Source: Prevotella sp. (GTDB taxonomy: Bacteria > Bacteroidota > Bacteroidia > Bacteroidales > Bacteroidaceae). Taken from it: a DNA stretch of 43,057 bases. Positions 1-8,654 of this stretch are shown one piece after another (the first letter of the stretch is position 1; the number at the start of each line of letters is the position of its first letter). A program made the position numbers and the translations under genes. The stretch is from the NCBI GenBank assembly GCA_017642485.1, contig JAGCPC010000124.1, positions 1-43,057 of the forward strand, written 5' to 3'. The notes under the pieces are model-generated. The model did not search any database, had not been told where the DNA came from, and worked only from the letters and a program-made list of their open reading frames with translations.

Positions 1-803
1 ACATCAACAGGTTTGAAACCATCAAACGGTTGCCACGCACGGTTGGTGATGCGGAGCACGGTGCGCACTGCTCCTGAGGCTACCACCTCCATCGTGGTGT
101 TGCGCACATTCTCATACATCACAGTCCACCCTTTCTTGGCATCCCATGCATGCATAGTGCCACAGCCAGGAGTGGAACCAGTCCACAACACGTCATCGCC
201 AGCACCAGCCGCCTTCTGTTCCTCCGTGGGATAGAACGCTGTCTCAGCTATGTCGGCCTTCAACTGCTGATGACCGTAGTAGTCGATAGACTGACGATGG
301 TCGCAGTAGGCACGAAAGCCCACCATGTCGTTCTCCATCACGGCACCGTGAGGGAAGATATACTGGTAGGGGTTGCTCGTCTTTGGGAAAGTGATAGAGT
401 TTATAGGCATGTGCTTCTGGTTCTTTGCCGCACGGTCGCGAATCGCGATGGCACCATAGCACGTAGCGGGATACTCACGTGGAGCCCCCACATACGAAAA
501 AACGACGGTGAACGTCTGCTTCTCTCTCTTCTTCATATCAGTGACAAAAGAGAGTTCGTCAAACAATCCATCATCGTCAAGATCATCGAGCTGGCAGGGA
601 AGTTCCTTGCCATCGAGTGTCACGAGTGCTGAAACAACACTGCTGTCGGCAGATGCGGCATAATCTTTCAGCGACACCACGACAGGCACAGCCTTACGTG
701 ACTTGCAGTAGGTATTGGTTACTTCTACCTTTATGGTCTTATCTGCTGCCATAGCGGTTATCGCCATCAGCAGGCAGGTTATCATCCAAATTGATTTTTT
801 CAT
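1..803 (-). CDS. DUF4861 family secreted protein, 5' part only
   Basis: The reading frame opens at the ATG at 803 and runs off the left edge, so only about 267 N-terminal residues are visible. It begins with a clear signal peptide (MKKSIWMITCLLMAITAMAA), which predicts export. The body (AVPVVVSLKDY, LPCQLDDLDDDGLFDELSF, KHMPINSITFPK, WTVMYENVRNTTMEVV) matches my memory of DUF4861 proteins. In Bacteroidota these often sit in pectin or rhamnogalacturonan utilisation loci, but their activity is not settled. A pectinesterase gene lies 4.6 kb away on the same strand, which fits a pectin role without proving it. Translation is uninterrupted across the visible part. The family call is from recall and is moderately secure; the function is inferred. 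Confidence 0.7.
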   Translation of the reverse strand, partial: MKKSIWMITCLLMAITAMAADKTIKVEVTNTYCKSRKAVPVVVSLKDYAASADSSVVSALVTLDGKELPCQLDDLDDDGLFDELSFVTDMKKREKQTFTVVFSYVGAPREYPATCYGAIAIRDRAAKNQKHMPINSITFPKTSNPYQYIFPHGAVMENDMVGFRAYCDHRQSIDYYGHQQLKADIAETAFYPTEEQKAAGAGDDVLWTGSTPGCGTMHAWDAKKGWTVMYENVRNTTMEVVASGAVRTVLRITNRAWQPFDGFKPVD

Positions 804-820
804 TATAGTTTAGGTTCTAA

Positions 821-855
821 CTATTATCTATTATCTTTTATCTATAATCTGTAAT
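821..855. repeat. 7-nt tandem tract (CTATTAT type, 5 units)
   Basis: Five consecutive heptamers: CTATTAT, CTATTAT, CTTTTAT, CTATAAT, CTGTAAT. The tract lies between folK and the DUF4861 gene and includes the folK stop codon. The last residues of FolK (TDYR) are therefore written in repeat sequence. Confidence 0.9.
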
Positions 856-1251
856 TTCCCTCAGCGGCTTCATCACAAACTCCCTTTCCTTCATCAGCGG
901 ATGGGGAATGACGAGGTCGGCTTCCTTTATCTTCAAATCGTCATAGAGAAGGATGTCAATATCGATGACTCGGTCGTGATACTCTCCCCCCCTGCTCTTC
1001 TTGGTTCGTCCCATCAGGCGTTCTATCATCTGTGTAGCCCTGAGCACTTCACGTGGGGACAACTCCGTTTCAACGCATATCACCGAGTTGACAAAGTCAT
1101 TATCTGACTTGAAGCCCCACGGCTCCGTGCTGTACAGTGACGAGCGTTTTGATATCTGCCCTACCCTTTGCTCTATCAGTTCATAGGCCTTGAGGATATT
1201 GGCTTCTTTGTCACCAAGATTTGTCCCTATGCCAAGATATACTGTATGCAT
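838..1251 (-). CDS. folK: 2-amino-4-hydroxy-6-hydroxymethyldihydropteridine pyrophosphokinase
   Basis: HPPK transfers pyrophosphate from ATP to 6-hydroxymethyl-7,8-dihydropterin, the step before dihydropteroate synthase in folate synthesis; it is cytoplasmic. The 137-aa frame has the family N-terminus (YLGIGTNLGDKEAN), the STEPWG segment near residue 41-46, and the metal-binding signature RVIDIDILLY with Asp97 and Asp99, followed by IPHPLMKEREFVMKPL. It is somewhat shorter than the 159-aa E. coli enzyme, and its end lies in a 7-nt repeat tract. It is the last gene of the ftsX-DUF3098-uppP-truB-queA-folK run, 42 nt after queA, and has no promoter of its own that I can see. Confidence 0.95.
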   Translation of the reverse strand: MHTVYLGIGTNLGDKEANILKAYELIEQRVGQISKRSSLYSTEPWGFKSDNDFVNSVICVETELSPREVLRATQMIERLMGRTKKSRGGEYHDRVIDIDILLYDDLKIKEADLVIPHPLMKEREFVMKPLREITDYR

Positions 1252-1260
1252 CTTCTATCT

Positions 1261-1290
1261 CCCTCTCTGCGGGAGAGGGCTGGGGTGAGG
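1261..1290. repeat. REP-like GC-rich hairpin between queA and folK
   Basis: CCCTCTC (1261-1267) pairs with GAGAGGG (1273-1279) around a 5-nt loop, followed by CTGGGGTGAGG. From memory, the GGGAGAGGGCTGGGGTGAGG core resembles a dispersed REP-type repeat seen in many unrelated bacteria. It fills most of the 42-nt gap. The lack of a T-run argues against a terminator; it could shape mRNA ends inside the operon. Confidence 0.6.
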
Positions 1291-1293
1291 TGT

Positions 1294-2490
1294 TTAATCG
1301 TTCAGTATCAGCATCACATCGCCGAAGCAACCCACGTTGTACCCTGCCTTTATTGCCTGCTTGTAGGCATCGTACACCAGGTCATAACCTCCGAAGGCGC
1401 ATGTCGCCATCATCATCGTTGACTTAGGGTGATACAGGTTTACGAGGCATGAGTCTGCCAGCCCGTAGTCGTATGGAGGGAAGATAAACTTGTTCGTCCA
1501 TCCGTCATAAGGCTTGACAAAGCCATCGGTACCCACTACCGTCTCTGTTGCCTTGAGTACGCTGGCTCCTACGCAGCAGACATGGTGACCCGCCTTCTTT
1601 GCGCTGTTGATAGTATTGCAGGTCTCTTCCGTGACATGCATCTCCTCAGAGTCCATCTTATGTTTGCTGAGATCCTCCACCTCTATAGGGTGGAAGTTAC
1701 CCAGGCCACAGTGCAGGGTGACAAATGCAGTCTTGATACCATGTATATCAATACGCTTCATCATCTGACGGGTGAAGTGCAAACCAGTGGAAGGAGCCGT
1801 CACAGCACCCTCCTCGGTAGCAAACACCGTCTGGAAATCGTCAAAGTCATCCTCTGTCACTGGACGGTCGAGTTGGCCGTCCTTACCCTTATGGTCGATG
1901 ATATAGCGTGGCAGCGGTGCCTCGCCAAGGGCAAAGATAGACTGCTTAAACTCCTCATGAGGGCAGTCATAGAGGAAGCGCAGTGTACGACCGCGCGAGG
2001 TAGTATTGTCTATCACCTCTGCGACCAAGGTACCCTCTTGGTTAAAGAACAGTTTGTTACCTATACGTATCTTACGTGCTGGCTCTACCAACACGTCCCA
2101 CAGGCGCATCTCCTGGTTAAGTTCTCGTAGTAGGAACACCTCTATCTTAGCATCCGTCTTTTCCTTTGTACCATACAGACGGGCAGGAAACACCTTTGTA
2201 TTGTTGAATACAAACATGTCATTCTCTCCGAAGTAATCAAAGATATCAAGCAGGGTGAGAGGCTGTTTCTTACCATCTTCCCCCTTGATAGCCTTACCCT
2301 TGGCATCGGTCTTGTAGAGGTTTATCTTTTGTGACTTCTTATGCACTACCACCATGCGGCACTCGTCAGGTCTTTTCAATGAGAAGGTTGTCTCCTCTCC
2401 CTGTTCATTGGTCACAGTATGTGTTATACTGTGAGGATAGAGTGCCACTTGGTTACTTGGCAGGTTGTAATCAAACTGTGATAGTTTCAT
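1294..2490 (-). CDS. queA: S-adenosylmethionine:tRNA ribosyltransferase-isomerase
   Basis: QueA moves the ribosyl part of S-adenosylmethionine onto 7-aminomethyl-7-deazaguanine at the wobble position of tRNAs with GUN anticodons, giving epoxyqueuosine. The 398-aa frame starts MKLSQFDYNLPSNQVALYP and carries the family blocks NNTKVFPARLYG, GEAPLPRYI and TAPSTGLHFT. It is about 40 residues longer than the E. coli enzyme, partly from an insertion near residues 25-80 (KINLYKTDAKGKAIKGEDG) that I believe is usual in Bacteroidota QueA. It sits between truB and folK, so two tRNA-modification genes are neighbours. The ATG start matches the conserved N-terminus. Confidence 0.95.
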   Translation of the reverse strand: MKLSQFDYNLPSNQVALYPHSITHTVTNEQGEETTFSLKRPDECRMVVVHKKSQKINLYKTDAKGKAIKGEDGKKQPLTLLDIFDYFGENDMFVFNNTKVFPARLYGTKEKTDAKIEVFLLRELNQEMRLWDVLVEPARKIRIGNKLFFNQEGTLVAEVIDNTTSRGRTLRFLYDCPHEEFKQSIFALGEAPLPRYIIDHKGKDGQLDRPVTEDDFDDFQTVFATEEGAVTAPSTGLHFTRQMMKRIDIHGIKTAFVTLHCGLGNFHPIEVEDLSKHKMDSEEMHVTEETCNTINSAKKAGHHVCCVGASVLKATETVVGTDGFVKPYDGWTNKFIFPPYDYGLADSCLVNLYHPKSTMMMATCAFGGYDLVYDAYKQAIKAGYNVGCFGDVMLILND

Positions 2491-2537
2491 TTATATAATT
2501 GAGAATTGAATTATTATAGGAGCTATAGATACTATAG

Positions 2538-2588
2538 GAACTATATGAACTGTGAACTGTGAACTGTGAATTATGAACTATGAACTGT
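2538..2588. repeat. 7-nt tandem tract (TGTGAAC/TATGAAC type)
   Basis: Heptamers of the type TATGAAC and TGTGAAC run through the junction of truB and queA. The truB stop codon and its last residues (TVHSS) are encoded by this tract. Confidence 0.9.
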
Positions 2589-3269
2589 ACCGAGCCACTG
2601 TTCGAAGTCATCGAGAGTAATGCAGTCCTCTATACGCACGTCGCCGAGACGAGTGCGGCAGAGCTGGGTGAGATATGCACCGCTACCCAAGGCTCTGCCT
2701 ATGTCGCGAGCGAGAGCACGAATGTAGGTTCCTTTGCCACACTCCACCCGTATCTGCGCCTGCATCTTCTCGGGGTCAAACCATAGCAGTTCGATATCCT
2801 CGACGTGAACGGGCTTGGGGTCGAGTTTCACATCCTCTCCCCTTCTCCTTAGCTCGTAGGCACGGTCGCCGTTTTTCTTTACAGCACTGTAGGTTGGCGG
2901 CACCTGCATTATGTCGCCCTTAAACTGTTCGAGCACCGCCTTGATACCTTCCTCGGTGATATGCTCCGTAGGAAATGTAACATTGACAGGATGTTCCATG
3001 TCGTAACTCGGCGTGGTGGCTCCAAACTGCAAGGTGGCGGTATATTCTTTGGAGTGGTACTGCAAGTGGGGTATCTGTTTGGTGCATTTCCCTGTACACA
3101 GTATCAGCACACCAGTAGCAAGAGGGTCGAGCGTGCCAGCATGTCCCGTCTTTACACGTTTTACCCCAGCAGCCTTTGATATACGAGTTCGTACAAACGC
3201 CAAGGCTCCGAAACTCGACATGCCGTAGGGTTTGTTGATATGCAGTATCTCGCCTTCGACGAAGTTCAT
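2571..3269 (-). CDS. truB: tRNA pseudouridine(55) synthase
   Basis: TruB isomerises U55 in the T-loop of tRNAs. The catalytic block [13 protein letters not shown] is present; the nucleophile is Asp48 when counted from the start used here. INKPYGMSS and [12 protein letters not shown] are further family blocks. The frame is open upstream to 3362, but the ATG at 3269 starts [16 protein letters not shown], the normal N-terminus. It also overlaps the uppP stop as ATGA, which indicates translational coupling. The product is 232 aa, near the short end for TruB, without an obvious C-terminal PUA domain. Its C-terminal TVHSS comes from the adjoining 7-nt repeat tract. Confidence 0.95.
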   Translation of the reverse strand: MNFVEGEILHINKPYGMSSFGALAFVRTRISKAAGVKRVKTGHAGTLDPLATGVLILCTGKCTKQIPHLQYHSKEYTATLQFGATTPSYDMEHPVNVTFPTEHITEEGIKAVLEQFKGDIMQVPPTYSAVKKNGDRAYELRRRGEDVKLDPKPVHVEDIELLWFDPEKMQAQIRVECGKGTYIRALARDIGRALGSGAYLTQLCRTRLGDVRIEDCITLDDFEQWLGTVHSS

Positions 3270-4069
3270 ATCAGGTTGGTTGCTATCAGCAGCGCACCAA
3301 TGATGGCACAGTAGATGCCGAAATATATCAGTTTGCCACGCTTTACGATGCTTATCATCCACTTACATGCCAGACATCCAAAGACGAATGCAGCGATAAA
3401 GCCTACCACGAGGGGCAATACTTCTATACTTCCAGCCACATTCTCACCCTTAGTCATCTTAAGCACATCGAGCAGTGCCTCACCCAGTATGGGCGGTATC
3501 ACCATGAGGAAAGAGAACTGAGCAAGAGACTCTTTCTTGTTGCCCAGCAGAAGGCCTGTGGCAATGGTACTACCAGAACGTGACACACCAGGCAGCACCG
3601 CTACCGCCTGTGCCAAACCTATAATGAAGGCATCCTTTATGGAGATATGTTCCTTCTGACGTGGTTTAGCGTAGTAGGAGAAGATGAGCAAAGCGGCTGT
3701 GATGAGCAGGCAACAGCCTACCACCAATAGTCCCGAACCAAATATCTCCTCTACATAGTCCTTAAAGAACACTCCTACTATACCCACAGGGATCATCGAG
3801 ATGATGATGCTTATGAAGTAGCGTGTCTCGGAGTTCATCTCAAACTTAAGCACACCTTTGAGCAACCATACTATCTCCTTCCACAGTATCACAAGTGTTG
3901 ACAGCACTGTCGCTACGTGTACAGCCACCGTAAAGAAGAGATTCTCCTCACCATTCTGCATGCCAAACAGTGCCTGACCTATTGCCAGATGTCCGCTGCT
4001 GCTGACTGGCAGGTACTCCGTCAAGCCCTGTACTATACCTAATATTAAAGCTTCAATCCAATCCATCAC
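3266..4069 (-). CDS. uppP: undecaprenyl-diphosphate phosphatase
   Basis: This is an integral membrane enzyme of the BacA/UppP family that dephosphorylates undecaprenyl diphosphate, recycling the lipid carrier for peptidoglycan and other envelope glycans. It is 267 aa with about eight hydrophobic helices. Both signature blocks are present: [14 protein letters not shown] near residues 15-28 and [17 protein letters not shown] near residues 160-176. It overlaps the DUF3098 gene at 4066-4069 and truB at 3266-3269, each as ATGA, so the three genes are translated together. The start is fixed by the upstream overlap. Confidence 0.96.
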   Translation of the reverse strand: MMDWIEALILGIVQGLTEYLPVSSSGHLAIGQALFGMQNGEENLFFTVAVHVATVLSTLVILWKEIVWLLKGVLKFEMNSETRYFISIIISMIPVGIVGVFFKDYVEEIFGSGLLVVGCCLLITAALLIFSYYAKPRQKEHISIKDAFIIGLAQAVAVLPGVSRSGSTIATGLLLGNKKESLAQFSFLMVIPPILGEALLDVLKMTKGENVAGSIEVLPLVVGFIAAFVFGCLACKWMISIVKRGKLIYFGIYCAIIGALLIATNLI

Positions 4070-4293
4070 TTCTTTTTTCTATGGTACATTATTCCGACTA
4101 TGACTGACAGGAAACCAAAGAGACACACCATCGGTGCCACCTTGGTGCGCATAGCAGAGAATATCTCCGCATCAAACTGCGTATCTGTGGACTGCGCACC
4201 AGTCATCATCACAAAACCTATCACCACGATAAGCATGCTGATGCCTATCATGATGAAGTTTATCTTTCCAAAAGCAAAATTATCTTTTTCCAC
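4066..4293 (-). CDS. DUF3098 small inner-membrane protein
   Basis: A 75-aa protein with two hydrophobic segments (about residues 12-31 and 54-70) and a basic end (YHRKKK). The N-terminal FAFGKINF and the [21 protein letters not shown] segment match DUF3098, a Bacteroidota family found next to ftsX and uppP. The function is unknown. Its conserved position between a cell-division gene and the undecaprenyl carrier phosphatase suggests an envelope role. It is separated from ftsX by about 100 nt that hold a hairpin cluster and a 7-nt repeat tract. Confidence 0.85.
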   Translation of the reverse strand: MEKDNFAFGKINFIMIGISMLIVVIGFVMMTGAQSTDTQFDAEIFSAMRTKVAPMVCLFGFLSVIVGIMYHRKKK

Positions 4294-4310
4294 CTTAACT
4301 CACTTTGCTC

Positions 4311-4363
4311 GTACGAAGCGCTTGCTAAGCAAGCTACGAAAACGAAACGCTTCGCTACGAATA
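4311..4363. repeat. Hairpin cluster with TACGAA spacers
   Basis: TACGAA motifs at about 4312, 4335 and 4356 flank palindromic pieces. GCTTGC (4320-4325) pairs with GCAAGC (4329-4334), and CGAAGCG (4314-4320) can pair with CGCTTCG (4349-4355). The design resembles the TACGATAC-spaced palindrome array inside the M20 peptidase gene at 23.2 kb. Confidence 0.65.
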
Positions 4364-4400
4364 CTATTATCTATTATCTATAATCTTTTTTATCTATATC
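4364..4400. repeat. 7-nt tandem tract (CTATTAT type)
   Basis: CTATTAT, CTATTAT, CTATAAT, then a 9-nt variant and CTATATC. It overlaps the ftsX stop codon and directly follows the TACGAA hairpin cluster. The same unit family is found at 821-855. Confidence 0.85.
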
Positions 4401-5275
4401 TTGTACAGCCTCTTGGTCGGCATCTTCAGATAGCGGGTCACCGATACATAGACGCATACCAAGGATATCAGCAAACCAAACAGCAACACTGCAGCGCCCG
4501 TTATGGCAAGCACCTCCCATGTCACTACGGTAGTGATATCGGGTTCATATCTGTAAAGCGCATACACACCGCCAGCCAGTACGAGGTCGGCAATAATGCC
4601 TGCCACCAAACCCTCCAGCAACGCCATCGCCAAGAAAGGACGTCGTATAAAACTCCATGACGCTCCCACCAGTTTCATCGTATTGATAGTGAATCGACGT
4701 GCATAGATGCTCAGGCGCACCGCATTGTTTATCAATGAGAAAGACACCAACGTCAGCAACACGGCTATGACGAGCATCACGAGCATCACCTTCTGCAGGT
4801 TGCGATTTACGCTATCCATGAGGTCTTTCTGATAACTCACCTCTGCCACCTGACGGTATGACTTCAGCTCCTTGGCAATCCACTTCAGCGAGTCACCATT
4901 GGCGCAACTCGCCCTCAGATGCAACTCTGCCGTAGGCACAAAGGGGTTGCCACCAAGAAACTCCGACGGGTCGGTACCCAGTGCCGCCGTCTGTTCCTTC
5001 AGCGCCTGCTCACGTGTGATATACTCCAACTTGGTGACATAAGGACGTGTCTGCATACGGCGGCATATCACTGCCGCGTCATGATTGGAGACATCCTCAC
5101 CAAACATCACGGTCACCGTGAGGTTTTCCTTTACATAATTAGTAAGATTGTGAGCTGTAAGACCCGTAAACACCACGAGACCTAACAATATGAGGACCAA
5201 TGAAGTGCTGATACATAGCGTCACCGCCTGCAAACCACGTCCACTACTATTCCTCTTCTTTTTCTTTGTTGACAT
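4394..5275 (-). CDS. ftsX: cell division protein FtsX
   Basis: FtsX is the membrane subunit of the ABC-like FtsEX complex, which in other bacteria controls cell-wall hydrolases at the septum. From the ATG at 5275 the product is 293 aa: basic N-terminus (STKKKKRNSSGR), a transmembrane helix near residues 18-42, a periplasmic domain (about 45-160), and three C-terminal helices with the FtsX/MacB-type segment INNAVRLSIYARRFTINTM. The frame is open to 5323, but the promoter -7 box at 5303-5310 lies inside that extension, so the upstream start cannot be used. No ftsE is present in the window. An EnvC-like protein, the usual FtsEX partner, is encoded at 16.9-18.5 kb. Confidence 0.93.
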   Translation of the reverse strand: MSTKKKKRNSSGRGLQAVTLCISTSLVLILLGLVVFTGLTAHNLTNYVKENLTVTVMFGEDVSNHDAAVICRRMQTRPYVTKLEYITREQALKEQTAALGTDPSEFLGGNPFVPTAELHLRASCANGDSLKWIAKELKSYRQVAEVSYQKDLMDSVNRNLQKVMLVMLVIAVLLTLVSFSLINNAVRLSIYARRFTINTMKLVGASWSFIRRPFLAMALLEGLVAGIIADLVLAGGVYALYRYEPDITTVVTWEVLAITGAAVLLFGLLISLVCVYVSVTRYLKMPTKRLYKI

Positions 5276-5302
5276 AAGTGTACATTTAGCCAAATTCACG
5301 TA

Positions 5303-5334
5303 CAAAGGTACAACAAAAAGCAAACACCGACAAC
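5303..5334 (-). promoter_or_regulatory. Bacteroidota-type promoter for the ftsX operon
   Basis: On the minus strand there is TACCTTTG (5303-5310), with a GTTG -33 element 20 nt upstream (5331-5334). This sets the transcript start near 5297 and supports the ftsX start at 5275. Confidence 0.65.
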
Positions 5335-5356
5335 ATTTTAACTACGTTTAACAATA

Positions 5357-5391
5357 AGGCAGGCTCACCATTTTTAGAGGTGAGCCTGCCT
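5357..5391 (-). terminator. 13-bp hairpin after the pectinesterase gene
   Basis: AGGCAGGCTCACC (5357-5369) pairs perfectly with GGTGAGCCTGCCT (5379-5391) around a 9-nt A/T-rich loop. It lies 30 nt past the pectinesterase stop and just upstream of the ftsX promoter. There is no long T-run, so termination is likely but not certain. Confidence 0.7.
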
Positions 5392-5420
5392 GCTATATAT
5401 AAATAATGTGTAAGTCTGAA

Positions 5421-8237
5421 TTACATCTCAGCACCGGCAGCGGTGAACTTCTTACCGTTTTTCAGGATAAGCACCTTGCCATTAGCCACGATCTTACCTT
5501 CTACAACAGCAGCAGCAGCGTTCTCAGCATTAACCTCGCTGATACCTGTCTCTATTGTTACGTCAGCAGCATCGCCGAAGCCACCCATTGCGTTAGCAGC
5601 ACGTACGGTGTAAGCTACAGCGTCAGTAATGCCGAGATCGATAGATCCTGCCTCTAACTCAGGAATAACGTATGTATCACCCTGTACCAGAGCTACGAAG
5701 CCACCATTCTTCTCCTCGATGAGGTAAATGCCCGTGTCGCCACCGTCAGCAGGAGTGATAGAGATAGTATTACCTGAGATCGTTGCCTTTGGAGCAGCAG
5801 CCTGCTTTACTGCAGCCTGAGCTGTTGCAGCCCATTCGCCGAGAACGTTCTCGATAGAGTAAGTCTCAAGCGCACTTGCGTCGAGGATTGTCTCAAGTTT
5901 GGTACTATTCTTAGCGAAAGTTACAATATTTGAAGCTGGAGTAATAACCTCACCCTTAGAATCCATTGTGCCATACTCACCAGCTACCGTGTAGTCAACG
6001 TTGATACCACTTGGGTTCCAGCGACTGCTTAACAGGTTAGCACCGTTATCAGCCAATGTTGTATTGAGGAATACGCACTTAGGACCATCGCTGTCAGCAC
6101 TCCATGCACGACCGAAGTTATACTTCTTTCCGTTTGGTGTAATCGTACAGTTTTTGAATACATAAAGCTCAGAGTTTGCTGTTATCGTAGCATCCTTTAT
6201 GCTCTCGGTAACAATATTACATCCATTGAAGTAAACCTTACTATCACCGCAGAGGAAGTCAACAACACCGTGCAGTTCACCACCCTCGAAGTAATATGTT
6301 GCGCCTACCTTATTAGAATAGTATGTATCCTGATAAGACAGCATGTTTACATTCTTACAGATTGTATTTGTACCCTTGTCATGCAGTACGGCAGCACGAC
6401 CTGTGCCGCCATCGAATGGCATATCATTCCACAGTGTTACATCCTGCAGATAGAGGTTAGAACCTGTGTTCAAGAACATGTCAGCAGAACCAAGGCCTTC
6501 CTTCTCCTTTGGAGGTGCATTCTTGATGATTGCCTTAGTGCTCTGACCTATGATAGAAGTGTTAGTACCAGAAAGACCAATCAGAGTTGCCTCACCAAAG
6601 TCGTATGTTCCATCTGGCAAGAATATCTTTGTGTTTGGAGTTGAGTTAGCCTCATTGAGAGCAAGCATCAGGCCACCAGCATCACCAGGGGCTACGATAA
6701 AGTAACCTGTTGCATCGTCCTTTACTGGGAACTCCTCAACATTATATACAGAAATCTTGTGAACGAATGTCTGAGCAGCGAAAGTCAGAGTGAGTGTCGT
6801 AGCTTCTCCGTCATACTGGAATGCCTGAGATGCGCCGTCAGCACCAGAAGCTGCCTTCGCATTAACATCTGCTGCTACTACGTTACTGTTAGCATCTGTT
6901 ACTGTAAATGTAGTACCACTGCCATATTCGCACTCAGATACAACTACCTGTGCCTTACCAGCTACGTCAACAGAGATAGTACCATTTGCATCCATCGTCC
7001 AACCATGATTGTTGTAGTAGCTACCACCAGTAATTGTTATCGTCTCATGGTCTTCTGGATAGAAAGTCTTCTGAGTAAGGTCGTATGTCTGAACGGTTCC
7101 TACTGCAACAGACTCAATGTCAGTAACAAGAGCAGAAACAGTAGTGTTACCAGTTACAACGTCAGTTGCAACAACCTTAACCTTTGAACCATATACCCAA
7201 CCACGGAACTTCTGTCCTTCAGCTATTGTGAGGTCTGCCTCAGTGTAAGGTGTCTCGCCTATAGCGTCTCCCTCATAAACCGTCTTCTTGCCAAGTTCCT
7301 TTCCGTTCTGGTCTTTATAGGTAATTGTTGCCTCCTGTACTTCAGTTGCCTCAGCCTTGAAGTATGGCAAATACTGTATGTTTTCAAATGTCAGAGTTGT
7401 TGCCTCACCAACATAAAGATATGTAACAACAGAAGCATCCTGATGGTAACACTTTGTTGTATATGGGTCAACAGTGCCAACTACTTCACCAGCAGCATTC
7501 TTCACAGAGAATGTTCTTTTAGCATACTGACAACCACCGATAGAGAACTTTACAGTACCGTCAACTGGAACAGTTATCGTCACATTTCTATAACCATGGC
7601 TGTCTGCCTGCTCATCATTTCCACTAAATGTCACTCCCGATGGAAGATCGGAACCATCATATCCCTGTACCTTCAACTGGTCATTCGTAATCTCGAAGTC
7701 TGTAAAATCACGCTGAACAGTCTCCTTGAAGACAACCTTTGAAAGCACGCCCTCTGCACCTGTGTGACGCTGGATATAAATACCTGTAACATCGGCAGGA
7801 ATCTCTACATGAACGGCATTAGACTCCTGCACCTCATCTGTAGTAGCGATAAGGTCTGCATCTGCAGGTGTAGCGGCACCATCTGTAAATGTTGCCTTAC
7901 CATCAGCTATGGTGCACTTATATACATCAACACAGTAGGCTCCGACACCGTCACGCTTACCTATTGTAAGGGACAACTTGCCTGCTACCGCTGGCTTAGC
8001 GAAGAATGCGTAACCAGAAGAATTCAACTTGACACCCTTCAGGCCATTCTTTGTACCAGCAGCATCATTCACATTTGAACCATAATACAGCAGGGCATCA
8101 TTCAAGCCCTTGGCTGGATTAGCCGTTGGTGCAGCCTCAGTGTAATCCCAGAGCAGGTCATTGTCACCAGCATACATTGAGAGCGAAGCAATCAGTGCCA
8201 TGCACAGCAACGACATCTTTTGTAATAGTTTTTTCAT
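5421..8237 (-). CDS. secreted multi-domain pectinesterase (CE8-like)
   Basis: This 938-aa protein has a signal peptide (residues 1-23). Two beta-rich modules follow at about 25-172 and 178-295. Next is an InlB-like segment (303-355, with KFRGWVYG), then a third beta-rich module (386-500) that looks like a relative of the second. The right-handed beta-helix pectinesterase domain is at about 510-800. The catalytic set of family CE8 is recognisable: Asp637 in SYQDTYY, Asp660 in GVVDFLCGD and Arg710 in FGRAW. Such enzymes de-esterify homogalacturonan. The C-terminal tail (KVLILKNGKKFTAAGAEM) is a type I often see on Prevotella secreted proteins; a sorting role is a guess. A single gene with its own promoter and hairpin. 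Confidence 0.85.
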   Translation of the reverse strand: MKKLLQKMSLLCMALIASLSMYAGDNDLLWDYTEAAPTANPAKGLNDALLYYGSNVNDAAGTKNGLKGVKLNSSGYAFFAKPAVAGKLSLTIGKRDGVGAYCVDVYKCTIADGKATFTDGAATPADADLIATTDEVQESNAVHVEIPADVTGIYIQRHTGAEGVLSKVVFKETVQRDFTDFEITNDQLKVQGYDGSDLPSGVTFSGNDEQADSHGYRNVTITVPVDGTVKFSIGGCQYAKRTFSVKNAAGEVVGTVDPYTTKCYHQDASVVTYLYVGEATTLTFENIQYLPYFKAEATEVQEATITYKDQNGKELGKKTVYEGDAIGETPYTEADLTIAEGQKFRGWVYGSKVKVVATDVVTGNTTVSALVTDIESVAVGTVQTYDLTQKTFYPEDHETITITGGSYYNNHGWTMDANGTISVDVAGKAQVVVSECEYGSGTTFTVTDANSNVVAADVNAKAASGADGASQAFQYDGEATTLTLTFAAQTFVHKISVYNVEEFPVKDDATGYFIVAPGDAGGLMLALNEANSTPNTKIFLPDGTYDFGEATLIGLSGTNTSIIGQSTKAIIKNAPPKEKEGLGSADMFLNTGSNLYLQDVTLWNDMPFDGGTGRAAVLHDKGTNTICKNVNMLSYQDTYYSNKVGATYYFEGGELHGVVDFLCGDSKVYFNGCNIVTESIKDATITANSELYVFKNCTITPNGKKYNFGRAWSADSDGPKCVFLNTTLADNGANLLSSRWNPSGINVDYTVAGEYGTMDSKGEVITPASNIVTFAKNSTKLETILDASALETYSIENVLGEWAATAQAAVKQAAAPKATISGNTISITPADGGDTGIYLIEEKNGGFVALVQGDTYVIPELEAGSIDLGITDAVAYTVRAANAMGGFGDAADVTIETGISEVNAENAAAAVVEGKIVANGKVLILKNGKKFTAAGAEM

Positions 8238-8302
8238 AAATTGTTGTTTAGTTTATAATTAGTAATATATAAAAAGAATATTCGGCAATCAAATATTCGT
8301 AG

Positions 8303-8333
8303 CAAAATTACGAACTATTTTTTAAATAGCAAA
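8303..8333 (-). promoter_or_regulatory. Promoter of the pectinesterase gene
   Basis: On the minus strand there is TAATTTTG (8303-8310) with TTTG at 8330-8333, separated by 19 nt. The transcript would start near 8297, giving an untranslated leader of about 60 nt before the ATG at 8237. Confidence 0.75.
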
Positions 8334-8411
8334 ACGTTTGAAACATTTTTTTCATGAGCAAAATGATAAAAAACAAAAAAGACGGCAACGAATAAAAAAA
8401 TAAAAGAAAAA

Positions 8412-8443
8412 TTTGGCAGTATGAAAAAAAATTACTACCTTTG
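8412..8443 (+). promoter_or_regulatory. Promoter of tRNA-Phe
   Basis: TTTG (8412-8415), a 20-nt spacer and TACCTTTG (8436-8443) fit the Bacteroidota consensus, 40 nt upstream of the tRNA. Confidence 0.8.
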
Positions 8444-8483
8444 CACTCGCAAATTGCGAAAGTACCACAAGAAGGTGCGTTTT

Positions 8484-8559
8484 GGTGCCATAGCTCAGTT
8501 GGTAGAGCATCGGACTGAAAATCCGTGTGTCACTGGTTCGAATCCCGTTGGCACCACCA
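8484..8559 (+). tRNA. tRNA-Phe (anticodon GAA)
   Basis: A cloverleaf can be drawn. The acceptor arms are GGTGCCA (8484-8490) and TGGCACC (8549-8555). The D-arm begins GCTCAGTTGGTAGAGC, the anticodon arm is CGGACTGAAAATCCG with GAA in the loop, and the T-arm carries GGTTCGAATCC. The discriminator A and the CCA end (8557-8559) are encoded in the DNA. It is a single gene with its own promoter and terminator, between two divergent minus-strand units. Confidence 0.97.
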
Positions 8560-8562
8560 TTG

Positions 8563-8598
8563 AAAAAAGCAGTTACAGACTCCTGTAACTGCTTTTTT
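8563..8598 (+). terminator. Terminator after tRNA-Phe
   Basis: AAAAAAGCAGTTACAG (8563-8578) pairs with CTGTAACTGCTTTTTT (8583-8598) around a 4-nt loop. This is a classic intrinsic terminator just after the tRNA. Its A-run/T-run symmetry lets it also stop minus-strand transcription. Confidence 0.93.
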
Positions 8599-8654
8599 CT
8601 TTTATCTCAAACTCCTACTTCTTACTTTTTCCTTATTACTTTTTTACTTTCGCT

